The notes beneath the pieces were generated by a model. That model did not search any database and was not told the DNA's origin. It saw only the letters and a list, made by a program, of their open reading frames with translations. From the NCBI GenBank assembly GCA_016617855.1, contig JAECUM010003224.1, positions 5,001-69,000 of the forward strand: a stretch of 64,000 bases of DNA, read 5' to 3'. The DNA is from Megalonaias nervosa (Eukaryota > Mollusca > Bivalvia > Unionida > Unionidae). Made by a program: the position numbers and the translations under genes. Positions 36,424 through 48,771 of this stretch are shown here, in pieces. The stretch's first letter is position 1, and every line of letters starts with the position of its first letter.

Positions 36424-36484
<61 letters not shown>

Positions 36485-36762
36485 TTTGGATTTGTAATGT
36501 AGCTTTGAAAATTGTTCAGTCATATCGCTACGATGTCTGCAGTGTGTCAGTTTATAGTGATGTCTAGCACTGGGCATTGTGCCGCAGACATGTAGCATGA
36601 TGTCCCACCCAGTCACATTATTCTGATGCCAGGCCGACCAATGCTGAGCGCCTAGCGAGGCAGCTGTTAGTACCATTTTTTAAAGTTTTTGATATGACTC
36701 GGCCGGAGTTCGAACCCGCGACCTCCCGCATCAGTGGCGGTTGCTTTAACCACTAAGATAGG
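36424..36762 (-). mobile_element. tRNA-derived SINE, family 1, copy 3
   Basis: Minus-strand copy with a long GT tract (36424-36482) as the (CA)n tail, then gtttatagtgatgtctagc, ccaatgctgagcgcctagc, and the head with B box ggagttcgaacccgcg and a decayed A box (ctttaaccactaaga). Confidence 0.9.
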
Positions 36763-39419
36763 TAAATTGAGGATCTAACAACAAGCAAATGTTTCTTATA
36801 AAATCATATTACCTTTTAACTGTGACCTGATTCGTGAATTTGTTAATAATATTTCACCCAGGATAGACGAGGCATCGTATCAAAGAATGAGTATTGATTT
36901 TAACGTTATGGTATGAATAAAAATTAGAATTTCTTGCAAAATAGTTTTTCATTATCTAAAAAGAAAGGAAAAAGAAAAAATCGACAGAGAGATACACACA
37001 ATATTTCTTAGCAACTCGTTTCAGCATTATAATCAATTTCTTGCAAATAAATAAATAACGATATAAAAATTAAAATTATAATACTTTTGACCGACGTTAA
37101 TTGCGATTAGAAAATGATATTTAATAACATTAACTTTGATTTCCTTTACTTCCTGCAAGAAAACTAAATTACACTCATCGATAATCGTAAATATTTCTGT
37201 CGACGAATAGATTTATATTACCTTGAAAAATCTCCACGTGTAATTAAGGGTGGATAAGGATGAATATCTATCAGCAGATCAAACTACATCGACCGGAAAC
37301 GTACATCGAACAAGCAGTGCGCAACGAATTAAAATAAAACCAGGCAAGAGAGTTGTTTCCCACGGCGTACGCAAGTTATTGTTTGCTTGGAAATGTATTT
37401 GTAGCTGACTCCTGATAGGTAAAAGAAAACTAGCAAATCGCATTCCTGCAGATGTAAACAAAAGTGAAAATGATAGTGCTAAATGAAAATCATATCATGG
37501 TCGCGCTCTAACAAAATCATATCATCTTCAATCTGATAAGTCAGCTTCAAGAAAGGTAGAAATCAGAGTGAATCCTTTAAAGATAAACAATAATTATTAT
37601 TGACACAGACTATATGAGGCCTGCAGAGAGCAATGAATAATCAGTGTCTCCATATCTTGATTGCATAATACATTCTTTATTTAGACGTTCATTATATGGT
37701 TTAGTTATAAAGTGCACTATGTCGAAAATCTAAACTAACAAAACAAACGTATAATATTACTAGCACGTTTTCTCCGTTTTTGAATCAATAGCTCTTTGCA
37801 ATAAGCAAATTGTATTACTTAAAGTTTTGAAATTAACATACAATAACTTGAATTATTAGCCTTATTATTATTTTTTATTTGGTGCTTACTATTAATAATT
37901 TCGTGATCAACAAGGTACGACAATATGTAAATTAACATGAAGGTGAATATTATTGCCCCAAGCGGCTTTTGAAAATACATCGTCAAAAATAATAAGACAA
38001 GGCATTATCATGTATGTAACACGTGTATTATAGTCATAAGCAAAGACGTACACGTTGTCTGTGATGTATGGCTGTCTGCATTGTGACGTCTGATTTACTC
38101 GTGTCAAAACCGCAGAAAGAAAGTGCATATCAAGAACAAACGTGACATGGCACAAATTACTTGTACATGGACTAGAGCTAATTTCGATGAATGTGAAACG
38201 AAAATACTGATAACTGATTTTATGTCTTTTTGATTGTTTAATAAGTCACTTAACGCTTGAGGTCTTTTATTCAAAATATATGCAATCAACACTCATCAAT
38301 GCCTTATTTCTCCGTCGGTTTCAGACATGAGTATGATTGCAATGCTAATTAAACAATTTGATTACTGTATTTTGATCAAGAGTTTTAATTTTAAATATGA
38401 ACTGTTTGTCATAAAGTGTAAACGGTGTACGATACTGTGTGGGTGACACAGAATATCGACTATCAGCAGGTCATGTAAGGTCATTCACCGACAATTTGCA
38501 TGATTCATATGGAAAACTAATTATTAAAAGTTCATACTTGAAGCCTACCTTTTATTTCTGGTGTTCATTTTTAATCATTTTTGATGGCGCCTCATTGACT
38601 ACATAAATGTATACTAGACGGCCGACAGTCTATACACATATTAGGATTTGTTCATCCTGAAGATTGAACCACGCATGCCTGAATAAGATAAACAAGAACA
38701 AATATCCTTCTTATATGGAAAAAGAATGTAGTTTCAAAAGTGATATCGCCTCTGTGGTAAATATTTTTTTCTCCCAATGATATATTTCAATATATCACTG
38801 TGATATATTACAGAATACGTTATTTTTAGTTTAAGCAGAATGTGTTTTTTTTTTTCTTCTTACTCTCATGGTCATTTACGTAAAATGATCTGTGGTGTAC
38901 CTCTCATGGGAGGGAGGTGAGGACAGGGAGTCAAACATTTCCATATTCCGCGTTGCTCCCTCACATACGGTGATAAAAAAATGTAAGAAAACTTACAAAC
39001 ATTTTTCCCAGGGACATATGAGATCTTGATAAGGGTTGAGCCGTATGTCAAACTCTAGACGTTAAATGGTCAGCAAGTGCACTTAGAGATCATTTTTATC
39101 CGTGTCTGTAAGAGCGGTATATATTCACACAATCAAAGCCTCTTCACTCCACTTTTCTAGTCTACTGATCCCCGAAGTCAACTAATTGGCTATAGACAGG
39201 TCCTGCTTTATTGAAACAAATTTCCTCACTTATTTATCGTGATTACATATGTCGCTGTTCAAACAATGAAAAACATGACAATATCTTAACGTCTGAATGC
39301 TGCAATTGGTGTAAGTTATACAATATCGCCAATTTCTTTGTGCATTAAACTTACAACTATGTGCTTTGAAATCTGAAAGCTGACAAAATGAGCTCCATAC
39401 AACAGTCCCGACATCGTAT
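36763..39419. other. no gene recognised
   Basis: AT-rich region with A-runs and no recognisable domain. The short frames at 37279-37461 and 37907-38292 lack family features. Confidence 0.4.
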
Positions 39420-39800
39420 CACAAAATAGATAGATGTTTAAAGTGATACGGGTATGTAATGTATGTCTAATTTGTGTGTTTAACTTTTGTCTGTAATTGT
39501 AGATTGTAAGAGTCATTTGCAAACAACATATTACATGGCTAACTTTTGTACATGATTGTGGATTATACTTTAAGATCATAATTATTTGTAAACAACGTGT
39601 TTAATTGATTTGAGTTCAGGACCTTGGATTTTCCCCTGAAAACTCTGTGATCTAAGAGATTTTTGACATGTTTATATGTTATAAATAAGTTGTTTACTGA
39701 TATTTGAGTTCAAGATCTAGCGAATGAATGTTCTAGAAGCGAATTTGTTTACGAAGTTTATGGGAAAATGACCCACATCCTGGTTTAAGACTCTTCGTCC
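39420..39800 (+). mobile_element. LTR relic, family B, fragment
   Basis: Shares gttataaataagttgtt, gatatttgagttcaag and gaatgttctaga with 41380-41640, and a gttctagaagc-type phrase with the minus strand of 54420-54690. It is the 5' or middle part of the LTR only. Confidence 0.5.
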
Positions 39801-41274
39801 TTTGCTTGAATATTTTTGTTCTTTTGGTTGAACACTTTTTGTATTTTGTCTGAACTTTTCAAACCCTTTTGGTTGAACACTTTTCTCATTTGGTTTAACA
39901 CTTCTCAACCCTCATTTTCTATGCATAATGTTGTTCCAATACGCTTAAATAGGCTACACATTTTAGCGATGACCATTTTCTTGCCTATCTTAAGAAGAAA
40001 AAAAAAAACGCAAAATGCTTATTTCAAAGAGTTTGATCAAAGCGATTATAACAAGTTCTGAAAAATTTTCCCATGTGATATAATGTTAAAGAATGTTTAT
40101 TAGATGATAATTTCTTGAAGATGAAGATTACTTCCTTGTTGGACTGTCTTTCTCACCTTCATACAAGATAGGCTTTATCATAGTGTCCCGAGATAATATG
40201 TGCATGTTTTATTCGATGTAACAATACATGACTTGTGACACGCTAAAATGTGTATACCTGTGTATAGTATATTGTTCATATATGTATCTGTTGACCAATA
40301 TACTTGCACATTAATTCATTTAAATTTGTATGAGTAAGTGTGTGAGCATACTTGAGTGTATGTGTCTGTAAGCGACTTCTTAATTTTTTTTATATAAGAA
40401 AACCTGTTACATGAATTGAAGACCACATGGCAGATGGGTCTTTAATGAATAAGAGTAAATAACAATAATCTCCTTCAAATAAATTGATTTTATCTGTTCT
40501 TGGGCATCCTTACGTCAGTCATGAATTTTACAGTGGATATACCGAACACTTTTATATGATTTATTGGGTGGGGTACTTGGTGGGGTGCTTCAAAACAGAT
40601 TTGTTAAAAATAATAGTATCTCGTATTATGCGAGATCTAGGCAAAATTTAGTTTTAAAACATCTTGTAGTTATATATATCCAGTGATCATAATTGCTTTG
40701 GAAAAGTATGCCAGTATTTCCTAGACACTCTTCCGGGTATGGTCTTGCAATATGATCTGTGCATTAACCTTTATAACTTATATTGACACCCATGAAAAGT
40801 AATTTGAGGTCGTAAAGGTCTACATTTCTTGACATACTAGGTATGGATGATATAATTTACTGTCGAGGCAGACGAGACGTAGCATTCTTTAGAAATTTCC
40901 TGTTGGTTGATTTTTAGCACAGACCATTAAACTTCAATCCTAATATAGGTGTTAAAGAAGAGAAATATCTTGAATTTGGATAGATTTTTTGTAAAAAATG
41001 GGAAACACAATATTAACTCTGCTTCTTGCAATATGTCACACTTGTTCTCCAGCCCAAGTAGGTGGTATCAGTTTGTCCTTAGAAAAACACTTAGCTCCCA
41101 CTTCCTCTACAGGATGTTCATAGTGCCGTCGAAATCAACAAAAATAAAACAAAACATCTATATTTTTCTAAAGCACCGATTGATTCAGATAATAAATCAA
41201 TCTGGGTCGCTATGCAAATTTTCAAAGGAGATACAGTTGTAGGCAGTCCGAAACAAATAAAGAAGCTAGAAATT
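39801..41274. other. no gene recognised
   Basis: AT-rich. The 97-codon frame at 40949-41242 has no recognisable domain and no supporting exon signals, and I do not call it. Confidence 0.4.
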
Positions 41275-42007
41275 GTTAGAATGTTGGATAAAAAGTGTAA
41301 TGATAAAACCTAGAACTAACACATATATATATTGTCTCTGAAAACTACCAGCTAGGAAGGAGATGTTTCGTCACATCACAAACAAATTAGTCATTTACTG
41401 GTAATGTGATTTCTTTTCTGTTTTGTACATTTAATTTGTATTGTGTGCTTGACCTTTGTCCGTAAATGAGGGTACAGGTTTAGCCTTCCTGACTACTCTC
41501 GTGTTTTTGTCATGTTTGTAAGTTATAAATAAGTTGTTGACTGATATTTGAGTTCAAGTTCTAGCATTTTTTTAATAAACTTTGAATGTTCTGGAAACGA
41601 ACGTGTGACCCACCTTCTGGTCATTTGATTGTGTCTTAGATTTTTATATAATGTTGCGGTAACAAAATGTTCATTTGTTTTTAATATCAGTATATTAGTG
41701 TTCAGATATTATTTGAGAGGAATCGTTTATTTCAAAATTATTCATTGGAATTACAAAGTGTTCATTAACATTTTGGGCAAGAGGACTACTTTGGGATTAT
41801 TGTGAATTCATTCAGAGAGATTCGGAACTCCATATTTTTAAACTTGTGATAATTTTTACGATTATTTGGGATTTAATGCACAATACTGTAAGTTTCGCTT
41901 AAATGTTAACTTTATAACTTTGAGAAATAAATTTATGTCTTGATTCTATTAAACTTGTTAATTAAGCTTCTTTATGTTACTTTGTTTAATTCCATACAGT
42001 CGTAACA
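41275..42007 (+). mobile_element. LTR relic, family B, copy 3
   Basis: Ends cagtcgtaaca at 42007. Shared 3' phrases are cgattatttgggatttaat, aatactgtaag and gagaaataaat (poly(A)-like signal), and shared 5' phrases are those of 39420-39800. The start at 41275 (tgttagaatg) is a guess. Confidence 0.55.
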
Positions 42008-42169
42008 TTACATAAATGTTATTCAGGAAACATGCATTGAAATTAGATGAATACAGTTCTTTACAGCAAATTCACTTTATTTCATCGGGTACCATTTATT
42101 TTATAATTTAGTAGTTGATACAGCCGCAAATGTAAAGACCTGACAGTGTTTGATCAACTATTTGTGAAC

Positions 42170-42575
42170 AATATATAACCTCTAATCTCATCAAAGATCC
42201 GACAAAACAATGATTCGTGTTCCATCTGTGAAAAGACTAGACGAGCCCTATCCTCTTCAAAACCCGACAAAAAATGATTGATGATCCATCTTTTAAAACT
42301 CTATAACCCCTTTCCTCATCAAAACCCCGACAAACAATGATTGATGATCTCTCTGTGAAGACTCTATAACCACTCTCTTCCTCAAAGACCCGACAAACAA
42401 TGATTAAGGAACTCTCTGTGAGGACTATAACCCCTTTCCTCGTCAAAGATCTGACAAACAATGATTGATGATCTCCCTGTGAAGACTTTATAACCTTTTC
42501 CTCGTCGAAGACCTTACACAATTATTCGTGATCCATATGTGAAGAGTATATAACCCATTTCCTCATCAAGACATA
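42170..42575. repeat. ~61-bp tandem repeat, about 6 units
   Basis: Each unit contains a tataaccc phrase, cctcatcaaa, gacaaacaatgattgatgat and tctgtgaag. Unit length varies by a few bases. The minus-strand frame at 42237-42521 merely reads through it. Confidence 0.85.
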
Positions 42576-42614
42576 TCCACCATTAAATGATAGGCCAATT
42601 GGTTCAAAATGGAT

Positions 42615-42755
42615 AAGTTGTAGAGATCTTAGGGTTACCTTGAGTAATCGTAGGATGAGCTCGAAAAAGTAAACTAGTGATACTTATCATAGGAGAGCTG
42701 GAGTAATCTTAGGGCAAACTGAAGTAGACGAGCCGGAGAGAGCTGGCGTGATCGA
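42615..42755 (-). repeat. minisatellite, inverted relative of 44690-44960
   Basis: Repeats of a gagctggagtaatctta/gggt-type unit. Read on the minus strand it matches the gattactccagctc array two kilobases to the right. Confidence 0.6.
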
Positions 42756-43053
42756 TACTAAGTTGTAATGTGGAATGAAATGATGGATTATTCGAAAACT
42801 GTTTATTAAGGGCCTCAGCCTGAAAGAGGATACTGTGAAACATCAGTTCTTCTTTCAAAGAAACAATTATAATACCATTTTGCATTTCGCACCCAAATGT
42901 TTTAGGAAAGTCAAGAAATGGAACAACATGACTACCTTCAGCAGACCTATGTCGCGGAAAGACATCAAGAAAATTCATAAAAAGTTAAATTCAAAAAATT
43001 AACTGTAGGAAATTATATGAGCTAACATATCATGACCAATTCTACACGCATTA

Positions 43054-43239
43054 TTGAGAAATATAGATGATGAGTTGAAACAGTCATTCAGAGACATAGA
43101 TAAACTCTTGGACGAATTAGAAGATACGAAACAACAGTTAGAAGATACGAAACAACAATTAGAAGATACGAAACAACAATTAGAATACCGTAACACTTTG
43201 CTTTCCAAAACATTGTTCAACAAGCAAGAGAAGCTTTAA
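43054..43239 (+). CDS. short coiled-coil frame, unidentified
   Basis: A 61-codon frame (first codon TTG in place of ATG) with a strongly heptad-like sequence: SFRDIDKLLDELEDTKQQ then exact repeats of EDTKQQL encoded by a 21-bp tandem repeat (43122-43184). Downstream DNA stays protein-like in shifted frames to about 43360 (for example QLITAELKIILTL). It could be part of a decayed gene or a chance frame boosted by the 21-bp repeat. No promoter, exon border or homologue can be shown from sequence alone. Confidence 0.25.
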   Translation: MRNIDDELKQSFRDIDKLLDELEDTKQQLEDTKQQLEDTKQQLEYRNTLLSKTLFNKQEKL

Positions 43240-44689
43240 AACCACTTGAGAGCGTTATGGAGCTGGCTAATAAAAGACATCCCAAAACAATCTTATGATA
43301 CACAAGCAATAGGTGCAAGGCAACAGCTCATTACTGCAGAACTGAAAATCATTCTAACTTTATGAAGGGAAATCATACTTAAGGAACGTAGAGTTTCATA
43401 AGGTTCTATTATAATTTAAAATAATCGAAAAGATTAAAATCTTTCTACAACAGGTTATGAACAGCGCATTTTGCTGCATTAAATTTGTTTACAAATGAAG
43501 CGCAGGTAGACTACTTTTATATATTTTGTACCTTCGCTATTCAGCTTATACATATTTGAATTTCAAGAATGGACCACCGCACAAACTAATGTTTGAAGAG
43601 TTCATGAAGCTGCTTATACCTTTATGTTTTGGACTACTTAATTAAGTTCAGGTTTGTTGCCAGACAGGTTATACCATATTCTCGTTGCACCTTCGATACG
43701 ATATTTGTTACGAAGCAGCATTCTCGTTGTCGAGATGATGTCATACAAAGTTTTCTAATGTAGACTTGAACATTAATAGACCATACATTGTCATTTGAAT
43801 CTGAAGAATTAGTGTAGGAGTACTTGAAATCATTATATCACGCATTGTATTTGAACAATTCGTATAGGAACGTGTAAGGTAACTTTAGTAATATTTGGAT
43901 TGAGAATATTTGTATAATGGAAATAGCAGATTATAGGTTACTCCTTTATCTTCAATAATATTTCATTTAAAATCCGGAAGAGCAATAAGAATTTTGTCTT
44001 TAATTGATGTCCGCGTAGCAGCGAAGCCGTTTCAATATTTTTCAAAGCTTGAACTCACTCTGCTATTACTAGGCCCCTTCTGAAACTTTAATAATCAAAA
44101 TACAAGGGGATAGCCTAGAAATCGCCATCTCTGTGCTACTTCAGGCCATAGAGACTCAGGCGTAGTCATAAATTTCCATAGACCCCGACCGTAACATCCT
44201 TATGTAAAATTCTCACACACTCACGCTTCTTTTTTTTTTTTCATTTCGAAGTGAATGATTCATAAGATAAATATGTTTCTAACATGGCTTATCTTCTTAT
44301 ATCTGTCTTAATTTTGATTAACCCCGACTACATAAGTATAATATCTACATCTCATGTTCGCATAGGCTGACTGCCTCAGATTTTGTACCGATTTTTTTAC
44401 CAGTAAATATGAAAGGCACCAACACTTAGTATATAAAAAAAATCAAATAAATATGGTTGCCTGAAATTATATAATTTAATATTCCTGCTTGCCACAGGTT
44501 TCAGTCACTCCTGTACGATTTTGCATGTATTTATACGAAATAATAAAGTCAGTGAATTTTATCGGGGTTCAGCGTCGGCAATTTGCTGATATTTTAAACC
44601 TTAATAAACAGTTTCCTGATAGAAGTATCCATAATTTAATTCCCCATCACAACTACTTATTGATTACTACAGTTCGTTCTCTCCTCCTG
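43240..44689. other. no clear gene
   Basis: AT-rich spacer between the coiled-coil frame and the right-hand minisatellite. Nothing else recognised. Confidence 0.4.
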
Positions 44690-44960
44690 CAAACCCTTTC
44701 GATGTTCCCGTACGATCTCTCCAGCTAATCCTATGGTTACTCCAGCTCACCGTAAGATTTCTCCAGCTCGTCCTACTCACCCTACGATTACTCCAGCTTG
44801 CCCGACTCACCCTACGATTAATCCAGCTCGCCCTACGATCTTTCAGCTAACCCTGTGATTATTCCAGCTCACCCAACGATTTACTCCAGCTCATCCCATG
44901 ATTACTTCCTCCCACTGTCAGATTACTCCAGCTCAACCTACAATTACTCCATTTTGAACG
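44690..44960 (+). repeat. ~21-28-bp minisatellite (attactccagctc)
   Basis: About ten loose units of the form gattactccagctcaccctac with spacing of roughly 21-33 bp. Related in inverted orientation to 42615-42755. Confidence 0.75.
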
Positions 44961-45734
44961 AGTTGGCGTGCCATAGGAGATTATCAGAGATAGCGAAATA
45001 TACTGGTACAAAGTAATGCTTTGACAAAATGAGATATCGAACAATAATTTCGAACGATAATATGAGGGACGGAGGCTCAGAAGGACAGAATAATAAGATT
45101 AATTCGTTGTGAAGACAAACCAGTTTACATAAGAGTAAGAGGTAACATAGCTGACTTTTTGAGACTCGGTCGTATCATCGTTCAGATGTAGTAATTCTGT
45201 AAGTTCAATTCATCCTGATCCCCTTTCTTCTAGCATTCAAAAAGAAAGCATTCTGACTAGCACGTAATTATCACATTCAAAGAAATAGTGAAATTAATTT
45301 TCTCTAAGAGTACCACACGAATAATTTGGAGTTCCTCAAATGTCAGGGTTATGATTACTTTTGAAATATCTAACTTGACAATAAGTTATCGATTGTTTTC
45401 AATTTGCATTGGAAAATATGTTCTTCTGATTGATCATATTTTTTCTGGATTGTTCCTGGATTGTTCCTCTCTAAAGCCAGGAAAAAGCAACAACAAACCG
45501 GTATTACGATAGCCATCATTCAAATTATTACAGATTTTGATAATGGAAAGGAAATACTTAATATGAAACTGTTTGGGGTACTGAATGGTTAAAAATGTGT
45601 TATCTTGTATTGTATGGATCAGTGTTACTATTAAAGTCAACGACAATACTTTCTTAACTGCTTCATCATGTAATAGTTTGTAGATAAAGATAAACTTACG
45701 ATTTTCCTTACGTTTTAATGATTCCCAGACAAGT
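44961..45734. other. no gene recognised
   Basis: AT-rich. Frames at 45288-45512 and 45434-45646 overlap on opposite strands and lack features. Confidence 0.4.
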
Positions 45735-45955
45735 CATTATATAAAACGTACGCATTGAGGTACCGCTAAGTAATCCAGTAGTTATCAAAGTAATCATATA
45801 AAAGTACGGATTGAGGTACCGGTAAGTAATCCAGTAGTTATCAAGGTAATTATGTAACAGTGCGCATTGAGGTACTGCTAAGTGATCTAGTTGTTACCAA
45901 AGTCCTTATATAAAAGTACGCTAAGTAATCCAGCAGTTATCAAAGCAACCTCTTT
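45735..45955. repeat. ~57-bp tandem repeat, 3.5 units
   Basis: Units share attgaggtacc, taagtaatccagtagttatc and tatataaaagtacg. attgaggta starts at 45753, 45810 and 45866. The last unit has lost the middle part. Confidence 0.85.
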
Positions 45956-47154
45956 CGAATACTTTGATGGAGATCCCTTTCATATTCAGATCTGCTCAAT
46001 ATATACTGGGACTTCAACCTCAAAGGCGTACAAATCCATTAAAAACTTTAGGTAATGTCTAAATCATGTGTACAAAAAGGAAATAACAGAAATCTTTATA
46101 AACGAAATATTTAATTTAAAAGGAAAAGAATAAACCTGTTGAGCTACAGTGGAGATAATTAGTCACTCAGTAACGATATTCTTATGTCACTGTGGCAGGA
46201 TGTTGTGTGGTAATAGCTTTCTTCTACCGGCCGTCCACGAAAGCCACAGACATTTGTCCTTGGTGTATTGTGATCTTATTTATTGTGCAATATCTTAAAG
46301 TGACAGCACTACAATACTATCTTTGGTGTTGTTAACCTGGGCACAGAACATTGCCATCTTTCCCACCTACAGGTATAATAACGTACCTTGGTATTGGCCA
46401 GAAGGTATATTAGTCATTCTGTGTGGTGAGTAATCACTTATTATCTGTGAATACTGAGTACTTCTGTTGTAGCATTTGTGAATTCGGGAAAAGGTAAGTT
46501 CAGTAAGCATTTTTTCTTTGTTTTTTACAAAATGTAATTACTACGATTAAATCCATATTATTGCATATGTGACCTATTTCCTTTATGACACCTTTATATA
46601 TTTTCGTTTAATAGCAGATAGTTCAGTTAATCCCCATCACATTTATATTTAATGAATGATGTGTCTTTACTTCTTCCAAGACAAAGCGACGACTTAGGAA
46701 AATGATGCCAAATATAAGGGTCCTAGGAATTTTAATTTTAATGGAAAGTCAATTCAATCATTGAGCACTAGTATTGGGGTAGAGGTGGGATATGAATGTG
46801 AATAAGACGGGGCGAATGATGTATCACCGAAACAAATTGTTAAACCGGTGGAGGAAGAGGAGTGATATAGCATTCCCTCCTTATCCCTGTCCTTTATTTA
46901 CTTAAGTACCTCACTTGATGTACCGTTCCTTAGCAACAACTTTAAAGCAAGAGTTACACGGAGTACATGCCATTACTGCCATTGCTCCAAATAAAACTGC
47001 ATATTTCAAACTTTTCACTAATTGCACAACGATGTCATCATAGCACCGCTATAACATAGTGATCTTTACAGGCTTGTTCTGTACAAATCAAAACAAGCTG
47101 GAGGTAATTTATACTTCAGTCTTTGAGCATCATAACGCATTTTAAAATTTTCAT
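45956..47154. other. no gene recognised
   Basis: Mixed AT-rich sequence. No protein domain or RNA gene recognised. Confidence 0.4.
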
Positions 47155-47515
47155 ACAAATTATACAGTACATTTCAACATATTCATACATTCATAAACAC
47201 ATTTTAACATATTCATACATTCATTCAACACATTGTAGCATATTCGTACATTTATACAATATATTTTAATATATTCATACAATTATACAACACATTTTAA
47301 TGTATTCATACATTCATACAACACATTGTAACATATTCATTCATTTATACAATGAATTTTAACATATGCAAACATTTATACGACACATTGTAACATATTC
47401 ATACATTTATACAATGCATTTTAACATATTCATACATTTATACAATGCATTTTAACATATTCATACATTTATACAATGCATTTTAACATATTCATACATT
47501 TACACAACGCTTGAT
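47155..47515. repeat. 31-bp tandem repeat, about 11 units
   Basis: Units of catattcatacatttataca followed by a(c/t)gcattttaa. The last three units (47395-47490) are identical and earlier ones drift, pointing to expansion at the right end. Confidence 0.9.
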
Positions 47516-47845
47516 TTCATAAATGTAACAGGTAAGGCTTTCAGAAATTTTATCTGTTGAAACTAATTAAATGAAGCTTTATGTTTTAACTTTCTAATTA
47601 ATGTTTTAAAGATTCATTTTGGTACAGGATATAATTCATCTGGGGTTTTTTGTTTATGTTTTTACAGACTCAGGTTTGGAACAGGGTGTTATTAATGTTT
47701 GTTGTTGTTGTTGTTGCTCCTCGTGCTAATAATTAAAATATCATAATTTGACAACAAAGAGCTGAAGGAAAAAACATTCATGAAAGTGTTTATTGACTTG
47801 CTGTAAGTTGAACTAAATTGCACAACTCAAAAAGAAAGTCTGGTT
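47516..47845. other. no gene; (GTT)n near a SINE tail
   Basis: AT-rich spacer with a GTT tract at 47698-47716. Nothing else recognised. Confidence 0.4.
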
Positions 47846-48065
47846 TGGTTTTGTGGGATTAACACCATAGTTCAGCACATGATCCGCTGGCTATACATGT
47901 TGGCCAGTATACTTGGTGGAGGAAGAACCGAGAAGACCCTGGAGAAAACCATCGACCCACGGGAAGCTAGTGGCAATCTTTCTCACATACCGGCGATGTT
48001 CGATCCGAAAAGTCACACAGAGGCGATCTGTACAGGCGAGCTTACAATGTATCTCAAGGACCCAA
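47846..48065 (-). mobile_element. tRNA-like SINE, family 2, copy 3
   Basis: Minus-strand copy with gttcagcacatgatccgctgg, a ccctggagaaaaccatcgac block, ggcaatctttctcacata and a B-box-like gatgttcgatc. The open frames across it are incidental. Confidence 0.65.
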
Positions 48066-48690
48066 ATCATCACATTTAACCATGAAAAGCATATACCAAA
48101 TCTGGATCACATCATGGGCTAGAAGTGTTGGACTGACCCATCTGGCAATCTATCCACGGGCAAAAGAGTTGCGGGTTTCGAGGTAATGTTATAAGGGAAG
48201 GGATACTATTGGTTGCCATGATGGTGATCCGCATGATCTTACGGCAGGTTAAAATTTGGACCTCTCCGACACCACTGGGTGCCATGATGGTGAGCGTCAT
48301 CATTTATCTAACGGCAGCTCGAAATTTTGGACGAGTCCGACACATGGCTGTCATATTAGATGTTAGGATGATCATTTAAAGCAGAGAACATTGATGGGAA
48401 GATGAAACAATTGCAATATTAAACTACAAACCTGGATAATGCTTTGAAAATCGTTAAAAAATTGAATAAGTTATTCTTCATTTTTATGTAGAAAAATTAG
48501 GCTAGTCAAAAGAAGGTTCACCAACTCAGCAATAATGTTTTTGTTGTCCAGGCTAGCTGGACATAGGAACTGTGTATCCCCTGGAATATCATAGGCTCTA
48601 ATCTGTAGCCAATCTATGTCTTTGATGCTGGATTATCATCATTTTCATGCTTATAATTATGTAATGTTGTTGTTATTAGAAAATACAATA
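48066..48690. other. spacer with a short direct duplication
   Basis: The phrase gccatgatggtga occurs near 48214 and 48281, each followed by catcttacggcag- or tatctaacggcag-type sequence, suggesting a two-copy ~67-bp repeat. No gene seen. Confidence 0.45.
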
Positions 48691-48771
48691 ATTATACTGT
48701 GCATAAAGATCCTGTTGTGTGTCTGCAACTCTGAACTGCTTATATAAATGTGCATAGTCAAGTATATTCTG

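Noticed and set aside
40949..41242. 97-codon plus-strand frame
   Set aside because: No domain or exon signals, and a composition matching AT-rich non-coding DNA.
42709..42978. 89-codon minus-strand frame
   Set aside because: No recognisable family, overlaps the edge of a minisatellite, and has no splice or promoter signal.
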